64,000 nucleotides of DNA from NCBI GenBank assembly GCA_024180945.1, contig JAKSGN010000003.1:3782001-3846000 (forward strand), read 5' to 3'. A model generated the notes under the pieces. That model was not told where the DNA came from and did not search any database. It saw only the letters and a list, made by a program, of their open reading frames with translations. The translations under genes and the position numbers were made by a program. This DNA is from Macrophomina tecta. Taxonomy: Eukaryota > Ascomycota > Dothideomycetes > Botryosphaeriales > Botryosphaeriaceae. This document shows positions 20,811-31,509 of this stretch, piece after piece. The stretch's first letter is position 1. Each line of letters opens with the position of its first letter.

Positions 20811-22663
20811 ACGTGTTTCACCACCGAGCCGTCCAAACCACCGAGCCGTCCACTTCCTCACCAACATCACACTTTGAACTCAAGTTATTCAACACAACAC
20901 AAAAATTTCAATAAACTAGTAGCGATCCTAGATTACTCAGTACCTGTTACCTCCTCTGTACAAGTCCGTCTGTTGTGCCCGGTCTTGCCGCAGTTCCCAC
21001 AGCGCCGTTGAGCCCCCTGCGCGCCCTCTGCGCGAGCCTTCTTAGAGGGCTGTTCGCTGCCCTCTGCCCCCCCAGCGCCCTGAGGATTAGATAGCTGACC
21101 GCCGTCTACCATTGTTAGCGTGCCCCGATTCTGTACGTACTTTCTTTTACGCTGTTTCTTCTTGTTTGCGGCCTCTGTGGCCCTTTGAAGGGCAGAGAGT
21201 TCGTCGCGTACTAACACAGCAGAGTGCACCATGAATGACGCGCCTTTTACGAGCGATTGAAGCGATCCACGCGCCTCTGTAGGTGAGGAGCTGCAATACT
21301 GCCTTATCTGCTGATAAAGTAGCCTTGATTGGGCCTCTAATTCGCGCATATTGCTGGGCGTTTTGGATTCCCATGGGACAGCCTCTGGTGCAGGCGGTGT
21401 AGGCGTACGAAGCCTGACATCAACCTTCGATAACACAACCTGCGGGTCGAGCGGCACCAAGCCAGCTCCTCGGAAGCTTGCACAGATATTCTCCTTTGTG
21501 AACACCTTGTAATAAGCCGCCTTGTACGCCTGTATAAAGGCTGGTTTGTCGATTTTTGTGGCCATCAAGCGCGCCAAGCCTGAGATCTAAGAGCGGTACG
21601 CCCGCTTTAACGGCGAGAAAATGCCCACATCAAGCGGCTGCAGGAGGTGCGACGAATGCGACGGCATACAGACGGTAATAATCTTCTCCTCCTTGCACAG
21701 ATCCTAGAACTCAATTAAGTTATAGCTCTCGTGGCCGTCGATTATGAGCAGCCGGTACACCCCCACAGTACGCGACTTTATATGCGCGTTAAAGTGCTCT
21801 AACCACTTCACTCCAAGCTCATTTATCGTCCAGCCGTTGGCGCTGACAGCAACAACCCAGTCCTCCATGCCAGAGGTGTCTTCGTACCAAGTGTTAATGT
21901 GGTTCTTGCCGGCGAAGATCGTAAAGGGTGGGATCGTCCAACCGAGCGCGCTAATCGCGTTAATAACTAAAGTCCACTCGCGATTGCCTGGCTAGATAAA
22001 TTTTCGTTTTCCGCGCCTTTCAGAGCCTGTAATAACTAGCAGAGAGCCTATTACGCCCATCATAAAGCCAGTTTCATCAAAGTTGTACGTATCCTCGTCT
22101 AGGATACCGTACTTCTCCTTCACAGAGCGAACGAGGTCGAACTACCGCTCGATAACCACTGGGTCCTCGTTTAAGGCTCGCTGGCGATCGTACGCGCGAG
22201 TCCAGCACGTTTTGAGCTCATCTCTGCGGCTGATGAACCTGTCTGGCTAGTTCTTGCCCACGGTACCCCCGTCGCGCTCTGCCAGCAATTTGTTGGCCAT
22301 ATCACGTAGTATATCCTTGGAGGGCGGAAACCCTCTCGAATCCAGGTCCAGTATACGCTCGACAATCGCGCCTTCTTCATGTTTGGTAAGCTTCTTGCCG
22401 TTAGGCACAGCTTCTACGCGTGGTATGGCACCTGCGCGTCGGTCGCGTACGGTTGATCGGGGAGCAAGGTACTCGCGACAGGTAGCTCTTTCGCTGTGCG
22501 ACGCGTGGGTATCAATAGATTGGATAGCAAGGTTAATATACTGAGTTTTCTGGGATGATTTCATAGCGTTGTGGTGATGCATCGTGTTGAGTTTTCATCC
22601 GATGCGTTTTTGGTGAGGAAGTGGACGGCTCGGTGGTTTGGACGGCTCGGTGGTGAAACACGT
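20811..22663 (-). mobile_element. Fot/pogo DNA transposon, copy 1, lightly RIPed (1853 bp)
   Basis: It has 53-54 bp terminal inverted repeats starting ACGTGTTTCACCACCGAG, each with an internal duplicate of ACCACCGAGCCGTCC. TSD TA at 20809-20810 and 22664-22665. The sister Gypsy at about 42590-42615 (gtttagaaatatagtag) is the empty site. It has exactly the length of copy 2 at 29657-31509, in inverted orientation, and the differences I see are transitions. Its transposase gene is broken. Confidence 0.93.
20933..22582 (-). pseudogene. Broken Fot/pogo transposase (five in-frame stops)
   Basis: It is colinear with the intact 549-residue copy at 29738-31387. TAG stops lie at 22247-22249 and 22142-22144 (former TGG) and at 21992-21994, 21704-21706 and 21587-21589 (former CAG). 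All are C-to-T or G-to-A in CA/TG context, the RIP signature, with both strands affected. Non-stop changes such as Ala to Val near residue 56 are also transitions. The C-terminal 214 residues, with the CCHC knuckle, remain open. The copy cannot make full-length transposase but has good terminal repeats, so an active source might still mobilise it. Confidence 0.93.
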
Positions 22664-22665
22664 TA

Positions 22666-25650
22666 TAGTAGTAATTATAAAAAACACCTCTAATACCCGA
22701 AATAGAAATAATACTTAACGAGTATTAAAACTTAGTTATCGTTTACTAAGAAAGAGAAAAGAAAGACTTATCTAAGTATTAACTATAAAACTATAAGATT
22801 TCGCTTAAGCTAAGAACGAAACTAACTTATAAGCCTATCTACTTCTTATTAAAGAAAGAAATAGAGGCTTTAAAGAAATATATTAAAAAGAATCTTAAAT
22901 AAGAATATATTTAGCTTTTAATATTATTAGCTAGATATTTAATTCTCTTTATTTCTAAGAAAAATAGTAAGTTACGCCTCTATATTAACTACTAATAACT
23001 TAACGATATTATAATTAAGAACTAATACTCGCTTTTACGTATTAATAAGCTCTAAAATAAGTTAGGAAATATAAAGTACTTTATAAAACTAGATCTTAGA
23101 AATAGTTATTACCTAGTTAGAATTAAGAAAGAGAAAGAATAAAAGATAGCCTTTAAAATAAAACTAGAACTCTATAAGTATATAATAATACTATTTAGGC
23201 TTACTAATACGCTAGTAATATTCTAGTTACTCGTTAATAATACGCTACGTAAATACTTAGATATTTTCTATCTAGCTTATTTTAATGATATTCTTATCTT
23301 CTTAAAAATACTTAAGAAATATAAAAAGTATATTAAAAAAGTTCTAGAAGCTCTCTAAGCTAAGAATCTAACTATTACACCTAATAAATATAAATAGTAT
23401 ATATAAAAAATAGAATTCTTAGACTTTATTATTACCCCTAAATATATTAATATAGACGACTCGAAACTAGACTCTATTAAAAAATAGCTAGTACTAAAAA
23501 TAATTAAGAAAATATAATCTTTTCTTAAATTTATAAACTTTTATAGAAAGTTTATCTAGAACTATTTAAAGATTACAAAATCTTTAATACGATTTACTTA
23601 GAAGAAGTATAGCTTTTAATAAAGAGATAATTAGTAGTAAGCCTTTAATTCGCTAAAAAAAAATTTTATAAAGTACCTATTTTAGAAATATATAATCCCG
23701 ATAAACTAATTAAAGTAGAGACTAATATATTAGAATTCGCCCTAGAAGTATATCTTAGCTAGCCTAATAATAAAGATAAATAGTATTTAATCGTATTCTA
23801 TATAAGAAAGTTTACTCTAGTAAAGCTTAACTATAATACTTATAATAAAAAGCTCTTAGCTATCGTCTTAGTATTTAAGTACTAGAGATACTATCTAGAA
23901 GAAGCCAACTAATAAATAATAGTATATTATAACTACTAGAATCTTATATACTTTACTACGACTAAGAAGCTAAACTAATAATAGATTTATTAATTATAAG
24001 AATTAGTATTCTATAACTTTAAAATTATATATAGAAAAGATATAGATAATACCACTACTAATACGCTTAGTAAAAGAGTAGACTATATAAAAAAAAAAAT
24101 TAAGCCGTAATTTATAGTACTATAGAAGATAAGCGATAGATTACTTATTTTTACTAGATAGTCTTTTCTAATACTTTACATCGAGTTAAACCCGTAGTAT
24201 TAGAAGATTTAAGAAGTATATACTTAGAACATTTTTACGTAGAAACTTTTAGCGCTTAAAAATAATCCGCGTATTACTTAAGATAAAAAAGAAATGCTTC
24301 TCTTTAAAAAATTAATTTATATTTTAATAAGACTATAAGAAGTACTTATTAAAAATATATATATAGTACCTACGTATAAATATTAGGGTATTAATAAAAT
24401 AATTAAGAGGATTACGTAAAACTTTTACTTTTTAAAATTACGAAAAATAGTCTAGCGTATAGTTTTATAATATAACTATTATATTTAAAGTAAAGCCGCG
24501 ATATACGCTTCGTATAAATAACTATAACCCCTAGAAGTACTAGAATAACTATAGTAATAGATTATACTAAACTTTATTATAAAGCTACTAGAGTCTAGAG
24601 ATTCGCTTATAAAAGTTAAGTTTAACTTAATTCTAGTCTTTATTAATAGACTTATAAAGTACGTATACTTTCTATTCTACTTAGAAGTATTAAATATAAA
24701 ATAGCTAGCCTATACGTTTTTCTAATATATCTTTACGGATTATAAAATACTAAAAGTATTAGTTTTAAATAAAAATAAGCTAATAAGATCTAAATTTTAG
24801 TAAACGCTTATATACTAGCTTAGAGTAAAGAATAAACTCTCTATAATAATATACGCATAAACTAACGGCCAGACGAAATAAATAAACTAGACTCTTAAGT
24901 AGTATCTTCGCTATTATATTAACTATCTATAGAATAACTAGGCTATATAGCTATCTATAGTATAATTCTTCTATAATAGCGCTAAATAAGAGTTACTAAC
25001 GTATTTCTATTCTTTACTAACTATAGATTTAAACTAGATACGTATAGAGAAGCTATTTTAAATAGAAAATTAGTCTAAAAAAATATTTTTAAGACTAAGT
25101 AGCTAAGAGAATTATATAAAGCTATTAGTCTTAATCTTAAATATATACGAATTATAATATCTAAATACTATAATAGACGATACTAGGCGGTACTAAATCT
25201 TAAAAGAGAGAATAAAGTATACCTTCTTATAAAAAATATTAAATTAAAATAACCAAGTAATAAATTAGATTTTAAGAAAATTAGTCTATTTAAAATTATA
25301 GAAAAACTTAGAGAAGTTATATATTAACTTAAATTATCTAATATATAGATAAATTCTATCTTTTATATAGTAATACTCGAGTTAATACTAAAAAATACTA
25401 CTATTTTAGAAATATAGAAAGAGATTATACTAGAAAATTCTAACGCTAAAAAAGACTAGTATCTAATTAAAAAGATTCTAGACTATAAATAATTTAGTTA
25501 TTAGCTTAAATATCTTATTAAATAAAAAGATTATGGAAATAAAAATAACTAGTAAATACTAAAAAATAATATATACCTAGATCTTATTATAGAGTTTTAT
25601 TACTAGAACTCTAATTTTTCGTAAAAATAGAGTCGCTCTAGAAGAATAAA
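22666..25650 (+). pseudogene. pol of the plus-strand Gypsy (RT, RNase H, integrase, chromodomain), RIP-destroyed
   Basis: Parallel to 42610-45400 of the sister element. The RT catalytic box reads YFND (23278-23289) where the sisters have YLDD, so one catalytic Asp has become Asn. The chromodomain can still be read at about 25470-25640 (KILDYKQFSYQLKYLIKQKD, then LIIEFYYQNSN). TG dinucleotides are almost absent over 3 kb. Confidence 0.75.
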
Positions 25651-25659
25651 TCTATCTAT

Positions 25660-26240
25660 AACTTAGTTCTAGACGAAAATATAATTCTAGCTATTAAGTT
25701 AGACTAAAAATCTCTAGAATATAAAAAGCCTATAATAATAAAAGAATTTAAAAAATATTTTAGAGTTAGTACGTTCTCACTAGCTATACGTTATTTATTA
25801 TAATTTTTTTTTTAAGTTTTTTTAACTCTTTAATAGATACTAGCTTATATTTAAATATTTTCTTTTACTTATACTTAAAAGAGCGAGTTACTTCTTTAAG
25901 TAATAATAATAAGTATATATCTTAAAATAATACTTTTAGAGTTTTAATTTCTTTACTAGAATCTAACGCTTATTTTTATAAAGATATTTTAGCTAATTTT
26001 CTATCTTTTCTACTTTCGTATTAATTTTTGCCCCTATAAAGGTTAGCTAGGATAGAGAATAAGCGAAAAAGATATATAATCGCGCTAAGAAACTACTAAG
26101 TCGTATTTATAGTTCTTTAATAAATAGCGCTTATAGTATTCTAAATCTAAGCTAATAAAATACTTCGTACTAGTAGTATAATAAGCGCTATAGAAAAAAG
26201 ATATCTTATATTAGTAGCGACTAATAAGCGCGTAGCGACG
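25660..26240 (-). pseudogene. Antisense Cys-rich gene of the plus-strand Gypsy, RIP-destroyed
   Basis: On the minus strand, after the chromodomain and before the 3' LTR, the frame reads FFYSAYYTTSTKYFISLDL and then YYKRYLLKNYKYD. It aligns with the antisense frame of Gypsy A3 (PYSAYRSSGFKYFISIDS). Tyr occupies positions expected to be Cys. This repeats the architecture of copies A1 and A3 in an element inserted in the opposite direction, so antisense placement belongs to the element and not to the locus. Function unknown. Confidence 0.6.
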
Positions 26241-26354
26241 TTACGTTAAAGAAACCTTAGATATAATAAATAAAAGATATAAAAAAAAGTAAAGATTATC
26301 TACTTAAAACTTATATATATTATAGAGTTCTTTAGGTAAAAAAATCTAAAAGAA

Positions 26355-26823
26355 TATAACGAGCGGGCCTCTACCTCTAAAAATCTAAATACTAAAGAGA
26401 AAGAAAATCTATTAAGAGAATTTTTCTTAAGTAGGTATAAGAAGAGGGTAAGAGTAAGTCGAATATATAATAAGACTAAGTACTACGTATAAAGGCCGTA
26501 TTACTAATAGAGTCTAAATTCTATTATTAAAGTTAACTATAAAGGTTAAGGCTATCTAAGAAGTATAGTTTATATACTCGTAGAAAAGGTCTATAATCTA
26601 GTATTAATCCTATTAATCTATTTCTATAGAGGATAGATTATAGGGATTAAAGAGATTTAATCTATTTAATCTATATTTACCTAGGCGAGAGCATATAGAT
26701 TAATACTTAGCGTTACGTAATTTACGTAACTCTTTCTATAGATCTTTCTATGACGCGTATCTACGCCCCGCTTTATTTTCTTATTCCGCCTATCCCCTAC
26801 TCTATAAAGGCTACGCCGTAATA
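26355..26823 (-). repeat. 3' LTR of Gypsy A3
   Basis: 469 bp, tataacgagcgggcc to gctacgccgtaata. The adjoining polypurine tract is the complement of ctattcccccttttag. Confidence 0.88.
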
Positions 26824-26928
26824 CTATTCCCCCTTTTAGGGTTCTTCGGCCCGAAGAATTTTATAGCTTAGTAGATATAAAGTCCTCGTATACCTATATT
26901 TCCCGGTCGTGCACGTTATATACTAACG

Positions 26929-27558
26929 ATGGCTAGAACTACTACTAATTCCACCGAGCGTCGACGAAACCTAGCGAAATCTATTTCGTATAAACGTTAA
27001 GAGATACCTTCTCCTTATAGCGCGTATCGGTCGTCGGGTTTTAAGTATTTTATAAGTATAGACTCCGGAAAGTATAGTCGTTATCTATAAAAGAATCGCA
27101 AGTACGACCTAGTAGTAACGCGTAGAAAGTATAGGTTTCTTTTCTTCTAGTAGTTCCTCTAGCTAACTTGCGTAGGGGATAAGATACACGCGGAGATAGA
27201 GCGACTAGAGAGGTAGCTAGAGAAGATAAAAGATACTAAGATAGCGGCGCGTACCCGTACGCGGCGGTTATATAAGCAGCTAAGTTTAATAAATAAAAAG
27301 CGTAAGAAGATATTTAATTACGAGCTAGCGTCTATTAAAAAGCTAAAAAGGCTCGAAAAGAAAAATCGCGATAGGTGATATATAGCTAGCGAGGATGTAT
27401 TAACTTTAAAATATTCTCTAAGTCCTTCTATTATTAAACCGTCCTCGAGTTCTAGGGGTCTATAGCTAAATTTAATAGCTAGAATTACGTTTCCATCTAG
27501 GGCTAAGTTATAGATAGATTCATTCTTCTAGGGCGACTTTATTTCCACGAGAGGTTAG
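26929..27558 (+). pseudogene. Antisense Cys-rich gene of Gypsy A3, RIP-damaged (about 209 codons)
   Basis: Read from ATG 26929 in one frame to TAG 27556-27558. Stops inside stand at likely Gln codons, plus one TGA at 27376 (a likely former CGA). The N-terminal part reads SISYKR, PYSAYRSSGFKYF and SGKYSRYL: Tyr pairs at C-x2-C spacing, which suggests three Cys pairs before mutation, compatible with zinc binding. A highly charged segment follows (HAEIERLER, RTRTRRLYKQLSLINKKRKK), probably a coiled coil. It lies opposite pol, between pol and the 3' LTR, at the same place as in copies A1 and the plus-strand element. I do not know its function. A nucleic-acid-binding or gag-like role is only a guess. 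Confidence 0.65.
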
Positions 27559-29656
27559 GGTTCTAGTAATAAAACTCTATAATAAAGTCTAGATATATAT
27601 CGTTCTTTAGTATCTACTAGTTATTTTTATTTCCGTAACCTTTCTATTTAACGAGATATTTAAGCTAACGACTAAACTATTTATAGTCTAAAATCTTCTT
27701 AACTAGGTACTAGTCTTCTTCGGCGTTAGAATTTTCCGGTATAATCTCTTTCTAAGTTTCTAGAATAGTAGCATTTTCTAGTACTAGCTCGAGTATCGCT
27801 ATATAAAAGATAGAATTTATTCGTAAGTTAGATAACTTAAGTTAATACGTAACTTCTCTAAGTTTTTCTATAATTTCGAATAGACCGATTTTCTTAAAAT
27901 CTAATTTATCGCTCGGTCGCTTTAATTTAATATTTTTCGTAAGGAGATATACTTTATTTTTTCTTTTAAGGTTCGGTACCGCCTAGTACCGTCTATTATA
28001 GTATTTAGACATTATAATTCGTATATATTTAAGGTCGAGACTAATAGCTTTATATAGTTCTCTTAGCTACTTAGCCTTAAGAACGCCTTTCTAGGCTAAT
28101 TTTCTACTTAGAATAGCTTCTCTATACGCGTCTAGTTCGAACCTATAGTTAGTAAAGAACGGGAATACATTAGTTAACTCTTATTTAGCGCTATTATAGG
28201 CGAATTATACTATAGGTAGCTATATAGCCTAGTTATTCTACGGGTAGTTAATATAATAGTAGAGATATTATTTGAGAGTTTAGTTTATCCGTTCTATCTA
28301 GCTATTAGTTTACGCGTATACCGTTATAGAGAGTTTATTCTTTACTCTAAGCTAGCGTATAAGCGTTTACTAAAATTCCGATCTTATTAGCTTATTTCTA
28401 TCTAAGACTAATACTTTCGGTATTCCGTAATCCGCGAAGATATATTAGAGAAACGTATAGGCTAGCTATTCTATATTCAATATCTTAAGGTAGAATAAGA
28501 AGTATACGTACTTTATAAGTCTATTAATAAAGACTAGGATTAAGTCGAACTTAACTCCTATAAGCGGATCTCTAGACTTTAGTAGCTTTATAATAAAGTT
28601 TAGCGTAATCTATTACTATAGTCGTTCTAGAATTCCTAGGGGTTATAGATATCTATATAGAGCGTATATTACGGCTTTACTTCGGATATAAAAATTATAT
28701 TATAAGACTATATGCTAGACTATTTTCTATAATCCTAGAAAGTAGAAGTTTTACGTAATTCTTTTAGTTATTCTATTAATACCCTAATATCTATACGCGG
28801 GTACTACATATATATTCTTAACGAGTACTTCTCGTAGTCTTATCGGGATATAGATTAATTCTTTAAAGAGAAGCGTTTCTTTTCTATCTTAAGTAATACG
28901 CGGGTCGTTTTTAAGCGCTAAAAGTTTCTACGCGAAGAAGTTCTAAGCGTATACTTCTTAAATCTTCTAATACCACGGGTTTAACTTAATGCGAAGTATT
29001 AGAAAAGACTATCTAGTAAGAGTAAGCGATCTATTACTTATCTACTATAATACTATAGGTTACAGCTTAATTCTTTCTTCTATATAGTCTATCCTCCTAC
29101 TAAGCGCGTTAGCGGCGGCGTTATCTATATCTTTTTTATACGTAATCTTAAAATTATAGAATACTAATTCTTATAACTAGCGAACTTATTATTAGTTTAG
29201 CTCCTTAGTCGTAGTAAAGCGCGTAAGATTCTAATAATCGTAATATACTATTATCTATTAGTCGGCTCCTTCTAGGTAGTATCTCTAGTACTTAAATACT
29301 AAGACGATGGCTAAGAGCTTCTTATTATAAGTATCGTAGTTAAGCTCTACTAAGATAAACTTTCTTAAGTAAAACGCGATCGGGTACTATCTACCTTTAT
29401 TATTAGGCTAGCTAAGATATACTTCTAGGGTAAATCCTAACGTATTAGTTTCTACTTTAATTAGTTTATCGGGGTCGTATATTCCTAAGACGGGTGCTTC
29501 GCAAAATATCTATTTTAGCGAATTAAAGGCTTACTACTAATTATTTTTCTATTAGAAGCTATACTTCTTCTAAGTAAGTCGCGTTAAAGGTTTTATAATC
29601 TTTAAGTAGTTCTAGATAAACTTCTTATAGAAGTTTATAAATCTAAAAAAGGACTA

Positions 29657-31509
29657 ACGTGTTTCACCACCGAGCCGTCCAAACCACCGAGCCGTCCACT
29701 TCCTCACCAAAAACGCATCGGATGAAAACTCAACACGATGCATCACCACAACGCTATGAAATCATCCCAGAAAACTCAGTATATTAACCTTGCTATCCAA
29801 TCTATTGATACCCACGCGTCGCACAGCGAAAGAGCTACCTGTCGCGAGTACCTTGCTCCCCGATCAACCGTACGCGACCGACGCGCAGGTGCCATACCAC
29901 GCGCAGAAGCTGTGCCTAACGGCAAGAAGCTTACCAAACATGAAGAAGGCGCGATTGTCGAGCGTATACTGGACCTGGATTCGAGAGGGTTTCCGCCCTC
30001 CAAGGATATACTACGTGATATGGCCAACAAATTGCTGGCAGAGCGCGACGGGGGTACCGTGGGCAAGAACTGGCCAGACAGGTTCATCAGCCGCAGAGAT
30101 GAGCTCAAAACGTGCTGGACTCGCGCGTACGATCGCCAGCGAGCCTTGAACGAGGACCCAGTGGTTATCGAGCGGTGGTTCGACCTCGTTCGCTCTGTGA
30201 AGGAGAAGTACGGCATCCTAGACGAGGATACGTACAACTTTGATGAAACTGGCTTTATGATGGGCGTAATAGGCTCTCTGCTAGTTATTACAGGCTCTGA
30301 AAGGCGCGGAAAACGAAAATTTATCCAGCCAGGCAATCGCGAGTGGACTTCAGTTATTAACGCGGTCAGCGCGCTCGGTTGGACGATCCCACCCTTTACG
30401 ATCTTCGCCGGCAAGAACCACATTAACACTTGGTACGAAGACACCTCTGGCATGGAGGACTGGGTTGTTGCTGTCAGCGCCAACGGCTGGACGACAAATG
30501 AGCTTGGAGTGAAGTGGTTAGAGCACTTTAACGCGCATACAAAGTCGCGTACTGTGGGGGTGTACCGGCTGCTCATAATCGACGGCCACGAGAGCCACAA
30601 CTCAATTGAGTTCCAGGATCTGTGCAAGGAGGAGAAGATTATTACCGTCTGTATGCCGTCGCATTCGTCGCACCTCCTGCAGCCGCTTGATGTGGGCATT
30701 TTCTCGCCGTTAAAGCGGGCGTACCGCTCTCAGATCTCAGGCTTGGCGCGCTTGATGGCCACAAAAATCGACAAACCAGCCTTCATACAGGCGTACAAGG
30801 CGGCTTATTACAAGGTGTTCACAAAGGAGAATATCTGTGCAAGCTTCCGAGGAGCTGGCTTGGTGCCGCTCGACCCGCAGGTTGTGTTATCGAAGGTTGA
30901 TGTCAGGCTTCGTACGCCTACACCGCCTGCACCAGAGGCTGTCCCATGGGAATCCAAAACGCCCAGCAATATGCGCGAATTAGAGGCCCAATCAAGGCTA
31001 CTTTATCAGCAGATAAGGCAGTATTGCAGCTCCTCACCTACAGAGGCGCGTGGATCGCTTCAATCGCTCGTAAAAGGCGCGTCATTCATGGTGCACTCTG
31101 CTGTGTTAGTACGCGACGAACTCTCTGCCCTTCAAAGGGCCACAGAGGCCGCAAACAAGAAGAAACAGCGTAAAAGAAAGTACGTACAGAATCGGGGCAC
31201 GCTAACAATGGTAGACGGCGGTCAGCTATCTAATCCTCAGGGCGCTGGGGGGGCAGAGGGCAGCGAACAGCCCTCTAAGAAGGCTCGCGCAGAGGGCGCG
31301 CAGGGGGCTCAACGGCGCTGTGGGAACTGCGGCAAGACCGGGCACAACAGACGGACTTGTACAGAGGAGGTAACAGGTACTGAGTAATCTAGGATCGCTA
31401 CTAGTTTATTGAAATTTTTGTGTTGTGTTGAATAACTTGAGTTCAAAGTGTGATGTTGGTGAGGAAGTGGACGGCTCGGTGGTTTGGACGGCTCGGTGGT
31501 GAAATACGT
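29657..31509 (+). mobile_element. Fot/pogo DNA transposon, copy 2, intact (1853 bp)
   Basis: Same 53-54 bp terminal inverted repeats as copy 1; the right end carries one transition (tacgt for cacgt). TSD TA at 29655-29656 and 31510-31511. The empty site is preserved in Gypsy A1 at about 15476-15500 (aaaggattatacttcc). It sits un-mutated in strongly RIPed DNA, so it arrived late. The terminal repeats hold two direct copies of ACCACCGAGCCGTCC, candidate transposase binding sites. Confidence 0.95.
29738..31387 (+). CDS. Fot/pogo-type transposase with C-terminal zinc knuckle (549 aa)
   Basis: Intact frame. Residues 8-130 are the DNA-binding part (a Psq/CENP-B-like helix-turn-helix pair, by family), with STVRDRRAGAIP and later LTKHEEGAIVERI. 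The catalytic core has D169 (NFDETGF), D282 (IIDGHESH) and D318 (LLQPLDVGIFSPLK), the DDD pattern of the pogo branch of the Tc1/mariner superfamily. From about residue 495 a Lys/Arg-rich stretch (NKKKQRKRKY) may be a nuclear localisation signal. The C terminus has a CCHC knuckle, C528-x2-C531-x4-H536-x4-C541. The protein cuts and pastes the element into TA sites. Kept start: MHHHNAMKSSQ; the Met at residue 7 is an alternative. Confidence 0.95.
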   Translation: MHHHNAMKSSQKTQYINLAIQSIDTHASHSERATCREYLAPRSTVRDRRAGAIPRAEAVPNGKKLTKHEEGAIVERILDLDSRGFPPSKDILRDMANKLLAERDGGTVGKNWPDRFISRRDELKTCWTRAYDRQRALNEDPVVIERWFDLVRSVKEKYGILDEDTYNFDETGFMMGVIGSLLVITGSERRGKRKFIQPGNREWTSVINAVSALGWTIPPFTIFAGKNHINTWYEDTSGMEDWVVAVSANGWTTNELGVKWLEHFNAHTKSRTVGVYRLLIIDGHESHNSIEFQDLCKEEKIITVCMPSHSSHLLQPLDVGIFSPLKRAYRSQISGLARLMATKIDKPAFIQAYKAAYYKVFTKENICASFRGAGLVPLDPQVVLSKVDVRLRTPTPPAPEAVPWESKTPSNMRELEAQSRLLYQQIRQYCSSSPTEARGSLQSLVKGASFMVHSAVLVRDELSALQRATEAANKKKQRKRKYVQNRGTLTMVDGGQLSNPQGAGGAEGSEQPSKKARAEGAQGAQRRCGNCGKTGHNRRTCTEEVTGTE

